13,014 bases of DNA from Candidatus Heimdallarchaeota archaeon (GTDB taxonomy: Archaea > Asgardarchaeota > Heimdallarchaeia > JABLTI01), in the NCBI GenBank assembly GCA_023128635.1, contig JAGMDP010000168.1, positions 1-13,014 of the forward strand, read 5' to 3'. Positions 6,481 through 12,157 of the stretch are shown here, piece by piece; the stretch's first letter is position 1, and each line of letters opens with the position of its first letter. Made by a program: the position numbers and the translations under genes. Below the pieces are notes generated by a model. That model was not told the DNA's origin. It was given only the letters and a program-made list of their open reading frames with translations, and ran no database searches.

Positions 6481-7419
6481 CTAACAAGATTCTTCATATT
6501 TCTGAAATTCTTCTATTGTGAATGTTCCATTTTCAAATTTTAATGCGTGTTGACCACAATTACTACCAATGTGGTTTTCTTCCAATTCCCCTATACTTAA
6601 GAGCACATCAAACCCTCTGTCTTCAATTGCTTTAATTTTCTGCTTAGCAAATTCCCCTGTTTCAGGAGAAATCATGGATTGAATACCATGAGCTTTGGCT
6701 TTCTCTGTTGGATTTATTGGAGTTATTTTAATGAAGAATTTCTTTGGATCATAGACTTCTAAGAGTCTATCTGGATCTAGAGGATTCCCTTTCTCAGCAG
6801 CAAAATTTAGTGTAATCTTCCGATCCCCTTTTTGCCAGAATGCTTCTCCATATTTTGCTACTTCTTCTAATGTCCAGATTTTGTATGGAATTACTTCTTT
6901 TCGAACGACCTCATCTGTGGAATGAATAGAAAATTGTAGTTGGAAATGGCCATTAGGATAAAGATTATTTTTGATTTCTAACATCTCATCCATGAACTTG
7001 ATAGCATTACTTGGTGCTATTGTCGAAATACAAGGCATTAATCCAGGAGCATTATATAACTCTGGAAGCTTTCTCATAACCTCTAAAACATCAGGGTTGA
7101 GAGCTGGTTCTCCCATTCGAGCAAATTGAACCTTAAATTTCTCCGCAGGAATAGTTCGATCAGGATAACGCTTGGAAACCATATGATCAATTTGCTTATA
7201 CATAACATCGTAAGAGATTTTACCATGATAATAAGTCCCAGCATCACACATAGAGCATTTGACTGGGCAACCGTACATTGTAGAAAGAATCAAAACCCAC
7301 TTCTTATCTCGAGGAACCGGTGGTTGAAGAGACTCAACAAATTCAAGGAATTTGCCGTCTTCTTGTGCAATATAGAGTATTGCTAAATCATCACGTCCAT
7401 ACTTTGCTACGATTTCCAA
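6481..7419 (-). CDS. RlmN/Cfr-like radical SAM protein
   Basis: The 312-residue radical SAM protein carries CPVKCSMC (Cys51, Cys55, Cys58; CxxxCxxC) for the 4Fe-4S cluster. Downstream blocks resemble the RlmN/Cfr RNA-adenine methyltransferases: FARMGEPALN (99-108, the SAM-binding GEP), the IHSTDEVVRKEVIPY segment (165-179) and a terminal SNCGQ (286-290), where Cys288 matches the methylated cysteine of RlmN. It lacks the N-terminal accessory domain of RlmN and is shorter than usual. The position seven residues before the first cluster cysteine, which is Cys118 in E. coli RlmN, is Ile44. The substrate is thus uncertain: RNA methylation or another SAM-dependent reaction. The TTG start is preceded seven bases upstream by AGGTG, and an in-frame TGA nine codons further up with no better start closes the frame. 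First gene of the three-gene operon. Confidence 0.82.
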   Translation of the reverse strand: MEIVAKYGRDDLAILYIAQEDGKFLEFVESLQPPVPRDKKWVLILSTMYGCPVKCSMCDAGTYYHGKISYDVMYKQIDHMVSKRYPDRTIPAEKFKVQFARMGEPALNPDVLEVMRKLPELYNAPGLMPCISTIAPSNAIKFMDEMLEIKNNLYPNGHFQLQFSIHSTDEVVRKEVIPYKIWTLEEVAKYGEAFWQKGDRKITLNFAAEKGNPLDPDRLLEVYDPKKFFIKITPINPTEKAKAHGIQSMISPETGEFAKQKIKAIEDRGFDVLLSIGELEENHIGSNCGQHALKFENGTFTIEEFQKYEESC

Positions 7420-7426
7420 ATGATAA

Positions 7427-7431
7427 CACCT
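7427..7431 (-). promoter_or_regulatory. Ribosome binding site for the TTG start of the radical SAM gene
   Basis: AGGTG on the minus strand lies seven bases ahead of TTG at 7419. No ATG or GTG lies in frame between the upstream TGA (7456-7458) and the conserved region, so TTG is the best start. Confidence 0.45.
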
Positions 7432-7475
7432 ATATTTTTCTACTTGGAGTTTTATTCAATCCAGATAGCAAAGTC

Positions 7476-7483
7476 GGATTTAA
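7476..7483 (-). promoter_or_regulatory. Possible TATA-like box for the radical SAM operon
   Basis: CTTAAATC on the minus strand would place a transcription start near 7454 and give a leader of about 35 bases. The match is weak. A second A/T-rich candidate lies at about 7525-7535. The 257-base divergent region between this operon and the DegV gene contains no coding frame I can support. Confidence 0.25.
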
Positions 7484-7606
7484 GAGGGCTCCTTACTCTT
7501 AGTGAAATTGTTCCACACAGGCTTTTTAAAATATTCGGAATAACTTCAACTTTAGGAACTATAATGTAAATTAGCTTGTTTTTTACGGTTAAACTAGAAA
7601 AAATCT

Positions 7607-7616
7607 TTTAAATATA
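7607..7616 (+). promoter_or_regulatory. TATA box of the DegV gene
   Basis: TTTAAATATA, preceded by purine-rich GAAAAAATC as a possible BRE, predicts a start near 7638 and a leader of about 39 bases. AGGAGA (7664-7669) lies seven bases ahead of the ATG at 7677, so this gene uses a ribosome binding site rather than a leaderless mRNA. Confidence 0.6.
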
Positions 7617-7676
7617 CATAATGAGAATACAAAAGAAATAATTGGCGTTTAAAGTTAATCTACAGGAGATAAACTT

Positions 7677-8567
7677 ATGTCTAAAAAAATCAAAATTATT
7701 ACAGATTCTACAAGTGATATTTCACCTAAAATAGCCAAAAAACTCAATATTGACGTTGTTCCATTAAACATCTTTTTTGGCGAAGAAAAATTCAAAGATG
7801 GTGTAACAATCTCTGCTTCCGAAGTCTATCAGAGACTCGAAGAAAATAAGGGTCCTTGGCCTACAACTTCTCAACCAACAGCTCGTGATTTATTGCCTTA
7901 TTACAATAAAGCATTTGAAGATGGATATGAAACCGTAATATCTGTTCACGTAACCTCAAATATGTCTGGTACATTGAACTCAGTAAACTTAGCCAAACAA
8001 ATGTTACAAGATAAGGATCTTGTTATTGTAGATAGTACCACAGTTTCCCATAGTTTTGGCTTAATCGTTTATGAGTTGGCAAAACATGTTAAAGCAGGTA
8101 AAAGCAAGGATAAATTGATAAATATATTGAATAACACTCTTATTCCAAATGCTCAGATTTGTGCAGTTGTTGATACTCTCGAATATCTCCACAAAGGTGG
8201 TAGAATTGGTCGAGCTCAAAAAATCCTTGGAACCTTATTGAATATGAAACCAATTTTACAAGTCAAAGATGGTTTTGTAGACAGCTTTGGTAAAGTAAAA
8301 GGATTCGATGAAGCTTTTAATAATTATGTGAAAATGGTTCCTAAAGTATTTGATAGTTTGTTGACTGATACCGTTTGGATAGGCTATGCAGCAGATGATG
8401 AAAATGCTAAGAGGCTTTATGAAGCAATTAAGGATTTACCCAATGCTCCCAAAGAAATCGAGATATATGAAATTGGCCCAACAGTTGGTGTTCATTTAGG
8501 TCCAAAATCAATGACTATGTCTTGGATTGGTAATTGGGAAACAGATTGGTTCTTCGGAAAGAGTTGA
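7677..8567 (+). CDS. DegV/FakB-family lipid-binding protein
   Basis: The 296-residue protein matches the DegV family along its whole length. It has the N-terminal IITDSTSDI (8-15), TSQPT (64-68), the SNMSGTLNS loop (94-102), LEYLHKGGRIGRAQ (168-181) and the C-terminal IGPTVGVHLGP (266-276). The family binds a single fatty acid in a deep pocket between its two domains. In bacteria (FakB) it presents the acyl chain to the kinase FakA for phospholipid synthesis. No FakA-like kinase is present in this window. In an archaeon the ligand may be a free fatty acid, an isoprenoid acid or another acyl compound; that is inference. It is monocistronic on the plus strand, with its own promoter and a T-rich terminator, and is divergent from the radical SAM operon. 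Confidence 0.92.
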   Translation: MSKKIKIITDSTSDISPKIAKKLNIDVVPLNIFFGEEKFKDGVTISASEVYQRLEENKGPWPTTSQPTARDLLPYYNKAFEDGYETVISVHVTSNMSGTLNSVNLAKQMLQDKDLVIVDSTTVSHSFGLIVYELAKHVKAGKSKDKLINILNNTLIPNAQICAVVDTLEYLHKGGRIGRAQKILGTLLNMKPILQVKDGFVDSFGKVKGFDEAFNNYVKMVPKVFDSLLTDTVWIGYAADDENAKRLYEAIKDLPNAPKEIEIYEIGPTVGVHLGPKSMTMSWIGNWETDWFFGKS

Positions 8568-8583
8568 TCCTAAATCAATTCAT

Positions 8584-8609
8584 TTCCTTCTTTTCTTATT
8601 TTTCTTTTT
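8584..8609 (+). terminator. T-rich terminator after the DegV gene
   Basis: A nearly pure pyrimidine tract rich in T runs begins 17 bases after the DegV stop. It has the form of an archaeal U-tract terminator and separates the gene from the convergent RING-like gene ending at 8639. Confidence 0.55.
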
Positions 8610-8638
8610 AAGAAATAATTTCTGTATTGATCTTTTAT

Positions 8639-9130
8639 TTACTCATCAATTAGTTTATTCTGACAAACTGGACAAGTCTTGTGTTTCCTAAGCCATTCTT
8701 CGAGGTATTTCTTAATAAAATACGAGCTGCAAAAAGGGCATTGTAAAACTTCATCATCTTCTTGTATTTCCGTTTTTGATATCATGCATTTCTCGTTCTG
8801 AATAGGATAGTCAACTTTTGTAGCAATAATTTTGGCATCACTTGAAAGTGATTCTTCTTCCTCAATGGATAACCTCTGAGTTCTGCTAACAGGTTGTCTA
8901 GTTCTTGTTGGTGTTTGAGTTCTTGGGGGACTTCTTTTCTTTGGTTTTTTCATATTTATAACAAAAAGCACTGCACCAATAATAAACAACACTACTCCGA
9001 AAATTATGAAGAGATAATCATAGTTTGTGCCTTCTACAAATCCATATCTATACAAACCGAAACCAGCAAGTCCTAGACCTGCAATAATTGCAATCCAAGA
9101 CCAAATACCTAGATATTTCTTTGAAGACAT
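8639..9130 (-). CDS. Membrane-hairpin protein with degenerate RING-like zinc domain (paralog A)
   Basis: The 163-residue protein starts with two membrane segments (about 8-28 and 39-59) joined by a short loop. A strongly basic stretch (MKKPKKR, 60-66) follows, which by the positive-inside rule puts both ends in the cytoplasm. A Ser/Thr/Pro/Arg-rich linker and an acidic patch lead to the C-terminal domain: CMIS (115-118), LQCPFC (129-134), YLEEWL (142-147) and CPVC (153-156). Position by position this follows RING-H2 E3 ligases. However, only the second zinc site (Cys131, Cys134, Cys153, Cys156) is complete; of the first site only Cys115 remains. It is a tandem paralog of the next gene upstream. 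A TATA-like box 26 bases before the ATG predicts its own leaderless mRNA. A ubiquitin-ligase-like or protein-docking role is inference; a plain zinc ribbon is the alternative. Confidence 0.8.
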   Translation of the reverse strand: MSSKKYLGIWSWIAIIAGLGLAGFGLYRYGFVEGTNYDYLFIIFGVVLFIIGAVLFVINMKKPKKRSPPRTQTPTRTRQPVSRTQRLSIEEEESLSSDAKIIATKVDYPIQNEKCMISKTEIQEDDEVLQCPFCSSYFIKKYLEEWLRKHKTCPVCQNKLIDE

Positions 9131-9151
9131 GAATTATTAGTGGGTATCCAA

Positions 9152-9161
9152 ATTATTAAAT
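9152..9161 (-). promoter_or_regulatory. TATA-like box for RING-like paralog A, overlapping the stop of paralog B
   Basis: ATTTAATAAT on the minus strand is centred about 26 bases from the ATG at 9130, giving a predicted leaderless transcript. It overlaps the end of paralog B, so paralog A could be expressed independently although the genes are only 25 bases apart. Confidence 0.4.
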
Positions 9162-9677
9162 CTTCTTTATTTTTAATTTTGTTTGGCAAATAGGGCAATT
9201 AGTGTTTTTATTAAGCCATTCAAGAAGGTATTTTTTCTGGAAATAGTTTTCACAATTAGGACATTGAAGTGCATCTTCTTTGTCTTCGAATGTTGTTCGA
9301 GAAATCATACAGATTGCTTTTTTTGGAGGATTTCTTGTTTCAGTAAATAAGTATGTATAAGCTTCATCTTCTATTTCCTGAGTCTTATTTGAAAACCACT
9401 CATTTGCTCGAGCAGATAATTCATCTATATTATCATCATCTTCAGACTCTCGATCTATCCTTTCAAGTGGAACTTTTCTAAGATCTTTATTTTTTTCTCT
9501 ATTTATTATGAAAAAGACAATTGCTATAACAATTGCAAATAATCCAATCGAAAGAAGTGGAATATAGACTTTAGGTTCTCTTGTAAAAATTGTAGCAATA
9601 CCAACGACAAAGAAAATAATACCAACAATAATTATGTTAATAAATCGTCTTTCTGTATTGCTTAACTCCAATCCCAT
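9156..9677 (-). CDS. Membrane-hairpin protein with degenerate RING-like zinc domain (paralog B)
   Basis: The 173-residue protein shares the plan of its neighbour: two membrane segments (about 12-31 and 38-58), a charged stretch (NREKNKDLRK, 59-68), an acidic linker, then a C-terminal zinc domain. The motifs are CMIS (123-126), LQCPNC (137-142), YLLEWL (150-155) and CPIC (161-164). Spacings between cysteines are the same as in paralog A, and by my hand count 26 of 46 residues of the domain are identical. Here too the second RING zinc site is complete and the first is lost except Cys123. I chose the ATG at 9677 because a TATA box lies 26 bases upstream; the frame extends to 9737 but would swallow that box. 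Probably cytoplasmic-facing; function unknown. Confidence 0.8.
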   Translation of the reverse strand: MGLELSNTERRFINIIIVGIIFFVVGIATIFTREPKVYIPLLSIGLFAIVIAIVFFIINREKNKDLRKVPLERIDRESEDDDNIDELSARANEWFSNKTQEIEDEAYTYLFTETRNPPKKAICMISRTTFEDKEDALQCPNCENYFQKKYLLEWLNKNTNCPICQTKLKIKKI

Positions 9678-9696
9678 GAGGTTAAAAGTCTTCACC

Positions 9697-9708
9697 GTAT
9701 ATATAATC
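9697..9708. promoter_or_regulatory. Near-symmetric TATA box between paralog B and the cupin gene
   Basis: CGTATATATAAT reads as a good TATA box on both strands (GATTATATATAC in reverse). On the minus strand it sits 26 bases from the paralog B ATG, ideal for a leaderless mRNA. On the plus strand it could also serve the cupin gene with a leader of about 18 bases. Confidence 0.5.
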
Positions 9709-9714
9709 ATTATG

Positions 9715-9724
9715 TTTTTAATTA
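9715..9724 (+). promoter_or_regulatory. Second TATA-like box for the cupin gene
   Basis: TTTTTAATTA is centred about 27 bases upstream of the cupin ATG at 9748, so it could give a leaderless transcript; there is no convincing ribosome binding site before that ATG. Confidence 0.35.
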
Positions 9725-9747
9725 TTGGAGTTAACATCCATATAGGA

Positions 9748-10128
9748 ATGCATTACTGCTTAGAGGAATCTATCTTGAACCAAGTTAGAATCTATGATTT
9801 ACAGCTGAAAGATTGGAGTAAAATTAGAGAAGATTTGACTGAACAAGTTTACGGAAAATCATTAATCCCAAGTGATTGGTCTAACGTAGCAATTTCTCTA
9901 ACGAAAGTAGAACCTAATGGAGAATTTCGAAATCACATTGATTCATATCATCATATTTTCTATTTCATAAAAGGAAAAGGTACTGGTTATATTAACAATG
10001 AAAAATATGAAATAACACCTGAGTTAATGGTAGAAATTCCTGCAGGCATAGATCATGGATATAAGAATACCGGAAAAGATGAGCTAATTCTATTAACAAT
10101 CAATATTCCTAAAAAAGAAAAGAAATAA
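9748..10128 (+). CDS. Small single-domain cupin protein
   Basis: The 126-residue protein is a single cupin barrel. Motif 1 runs from PNGEFRNHIDSYHH to FIKGKG (56-78) and motif 2 is IPAGIDHGYKNTG (97-109). Aligned to the usual cupin pattern, the metal ligands would be His63, Asp65, His69 (where Glu is usual) and His103, a variant set. Small cupins range from dioxygenases and isomerases to sugar-binding or regulatory proteins, so no reaction can be named. I chose the ATG at 9748 because the barrel begins shortly after it and TATA boxes lie 27 and 45 bases upstream. The frame is open back to 9634, but that part overlaps the divergent gene and the promoter. It is divergent from the RING-like pair and ends 10 bases short of the convergent nucleotidyltransferase-like gene. 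Confidence 0.8.
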   Translation: MHYCLEESILNQVRIYDLQLKDWSKIREDLTEQVYGKSLIPSDWSNVAISLTKVEPNGEFRNHIDSYHHIFYFIKGKGTGYINNEKYEITPELMVEIPAGIDHGYKNTGKDELILLTINIPKKEKK

Positions 10129-10138
10129 TGGCTATTGA

Positions 10139-12019
10139 TTAAACATCAAAGTCCATCATTATATCGTCAGTACTATCTGCTAGAATGTATGTTGGTTGAT
10201 TCATTTCTGAAGAGCTTTTCCTAACAAAGTGAACTGGTGACTCTATCTCATCTAGTAAACCCTTCTTAACGAAGTCACTTAAGTCGATAGGTATACGAAT
10301 TTCATTAAGATACTTCCAAATGAGATCATAAGGAGCTTCTTGATATTTCTCTACTAGTCGAATGATTGGTTGAGCAATTTTTTCCAATCTTTCGTCCAGA
10401 TACTTCTCGATCTTCTGAATTAGTTTGTTCAGTGTTGCTTTGTCTTTTGTTGGATTGCGTACTGTTTCGATGTATATTTCTGTGAAGAACTCTGGATTTA
10501 TTTCAAGAGCTTGTATAATTGATTCTCTTATTGGTATTTGTTTGTCAAGGATAACTTCGATGTTTGCAAGTCGTCTCATAGATGAAATAATGAAGCTGAA
10601 GCTAAAAGTTGGGTCTTCGTTGACAATGAGAGCTCGTAATGCCTTATTTAACAAGTCTCTGCAGTAAACATAGTTTGCTAACAGGATGTTTTCTAGGTCT
10701 CTGGAACCCATTTTCTGAATGTCTTCATAGACATCGTGTATTGTTTCATCTTTTGTGTAGACTACTTTGCTCTTTGATAGGAGTGATTGTGGAATACTTC
10801 CGTCAGTTACTCTTTGAATATACTTTCTGAAATCATCTCGAGTATGTAGGGATGCATTAATAGAGACATCTTTTTCCACCAAGACATGGTGTCTTCTATA
10901 GACATCATCGCTGGTAACAAGTATAGCACCAATATCTGATTTCTCCCAGACTTTATCGTAAGCCAAACTACCATAGACCATAAGTGACAACATGTATTCA
11001 TCTTGTTTTACTTTCTCCAGTAAGGAATCAAAAGCATCTTGATAGTCTTTTACGACAAGTGATCTATCTACATTTGATGGACCGATTTGTGAGGGAACAA
11101 TATCTTTTGGATCAAAAGAATCCCAGCTAAAGTGATACTGAGGCATATGGTACTCAATGCGTCCTTTCTTTGTTAATTTTACAGGAGCGTAAGTTCTTCG
11201 TACGATTCTTCTTCTTTGCAGGTAATCCATATCCATGAAATACAAGCCTTTATCTCGAGCATAGGTATTCAGTTCTTTTTCCGTTGCTGTGCCTTCATTG
11301 TTTGAGATGAAGTTCAGTAATATCTCAAAATTCTTCAAAGCATGTTCATCAAGAAACTTGTAAGCTTCTCTAATTGTGTGTTCTATAATCTCTTTTGATG
11401 CTGTGCTATTAATCAAGTTCTTGTAAAGAGGAGTGAAGAAATCAGGATAGAGTTTCTTAGCTTGAAGAATAACTTCTCGTGGTGGAAAAATACCATTCAT
11501 GTAGCACATTAGATAACCCATTTCACTAAGAGCATGAACTAGAAACCACATAGCATATTCAGGTTCGTCTTTTATGAAAAGGAATTTTTCAGCTTTATAT
11601 AGGTCATAATGTGTTGCTCCATGATAAATTGCTCTGCTTATTGTTTGGTCTTGTCCACTTATTGTTTTACTGATATTCTTATACAAGTCATCAATACTGT
11701 TATCTCTGCTAAACAATAGTTTACTGCGAGAGAGGCTTTGATGATTAGCAACTCTTCTTCTTCCAAAGATGTTCCTTCTGAAGGTATTGATATTATAGAT
11801 GCCTATATCAAATGGTATACCATTTTCAACGATTCTTTTGTAACCTGCACTACCTTCTTTTGTTACAACCATGATGTTGACGTTTGATCGTTCATGTACT
11901 CTATTATGTGCTAAACTGCCAAAAAGTATGATTCCTAGAACTTGAGTGTCTTGTTTTGCTCTCTCAACAAACAGTTCTAGGGCTGCATCATATTTCTCTC
12001 GAACCTTAGGATCTTCCAG
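10139..12019 (-). CDS. Duplicated nucleotidyltransferase / helical / winged-helix protein, probable CTG start
   Basis: The 626-residue protein holds two copies of one unit. Unit 1 has a nucleotidyltransferase fold (10-100; ILFGSLAHNRVHERSNVNI at 31-49), a helical domain (about 110-230; PPREVILQAKKLYPDFF at 179-195) and a probable winged helix (228-300; KLTKKGR). Unit 2 repeats this with MVYGSLAYDKVWEKSDIGA (347-365), a helical domain (about 425-550) and a C-terminal winged-helix-like part. The catalytic D-x-D is N-V-N in unit 1 and D-I-G in unit 2, so neither looks fully active. The helical domains resemble the substrate-binding/HEPN partners of MNT-type enzymes but lack a clear R-x4-6-H. The first ATG (11872) would cut unit 1 through its GS motif. 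The in-frame CTG at 12019, with AGGTGGTGA just upstream, restores it. Function unknown; a nucleic-acid-binding regulator or toxin-antitoxin-derived protein is possible. Confidence 0.75.
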   Translation of the reverse strand: MEDPKVREKYDAALELFVERAKQDTQVLGIILFGSLAHNRVHERSNVNIMVVTKEGSAGYKRIVENGIPFDIGIYNINTFRRNIFGRRRVANHQSLSRSKLLFSRDNSIDDLYKNISKTISGQDQTISRAIYHGATHYDLYKAEKFLFIKDEPEYAMWFLVHALSEMGYLMCYMNGIFPPREVILQAKKLYPDFFTPLYKNLINSTASKEIIEHTIREAYKFLDEHALKNFEILLNFISNNEGTATEKELNTYARDKGLYFMDMDYLQRRRIVRRTYAPVKLTKKGRIEYHMPQYHFSWDSFDPKDIVPSQIGPSNVDRSLVVKDYQDAFDSLLEKVKQDEYMLSLMVYGSLAYDKVWEKSDIGAILVTSDDVYRRHHVLVEKDVSINASLHTRDDFRKYIQRVTDGSIPQSLLSKSKVVYTKDETIHDVYEDIQKMGSRDLENILLANYVYCRDLLNKALRALIVNEDPTFSFSFIISSMRRLANIEVILDKQIPIRESIIQALEINPEFFTEIYIETVRNPTKDKATLNKLIQKIEKYLDERLEKIAQPIIRLVEKYQEAPYDLIWKYLNEIRIPIDLSDFVKKGLLDEIESPVHFVRKSSSEMNQPTYILADSTDDIMMDFDV

Positions 12020-12143
12020 TTAGTTCACCACCTGCTTTGAAAACTTCTACTCGTCCGAATCGTAATCCTGGTAGTATAAGTTTCGGTTGACTGTCAGCGG
12101 ATTCATCTTGGTGAATCTCACAATCATTAACTGTACAAAACAT
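12006..12143 (-). CDS. 45-residue small ORF between uvrA and the nucleotidyltransferase-like gene
   Basis: I do not recognise this small protein. It begins MFCTVNDCEIHQD, with Cys3, Cys8 and His11 close together, followed by a Pro/Leu-rich middle (PKLILPGLRFGRVEV) and a short glycine-containing tail. A single C-x4-C-x2-H cluster might bind a metal, perhaps as a dimer. Support for expression is good: GGAGGT (12150-12155) lies six bases before the ATG, starting just after the uvrA stop, as expected for a coupled operon gene. It overlaps the proposed CTG start of the next gene by 14 bases in another frame, so its translation could help ribosomes reach that unusual start. It might therefore be a functional small protein, a translational coupler, or both. 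Confidence 0.6.
   Translation of the reverse strand: MFCTVNDCEIHQDESADSQPKLILPGLRFGRVEVFKAGGELTGRS
12020..12033 (-). promoter_or_regulatory. Ribosome binding site in front of the CTG start
   Basis: On the minus strand AGGTGGTGA (12033-12025) precedes ACTAA and then CTG at 12019. An in-frame TAA directly before the CTG rules out any start further upstream, and no ATG, GTG or TTG follows in frame until 11872. Confidence 0.5.
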
Positions 12144-12157
12144 TGTTTTACCTCCAG

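Noticed and set aside
9678..9737. A 20-residue N-terminal extension of RING-like paralog B
   Set aside because: It would run through the TATA box 26 bases upstream of the preferred ATG and adds nothing conserved with paralog A.
9634..9747. A hydrophobic N-terminal extension of the cupin protein that could look like a membrane anchor
   Set aside because: It overlaps the coding start and promoter of the divergent RING-like gene; the hydrophobic residues come from AT-rich promoter DNA, and the cupin domain is complete without it.
10425..11001. Short frames on both strands inside the NTase-like gene
   Set aside because: They are shadows of the long coding frame and show no recognisable motif.
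10230..11700. HEPN toxin RNase motif (R-x4-6-H) in the helical domains
   Set aside because: I looked for it in both helical regions; the nearest spacing (R-x3-H in unit 1) does not fit, so no RNase activity is claimed.
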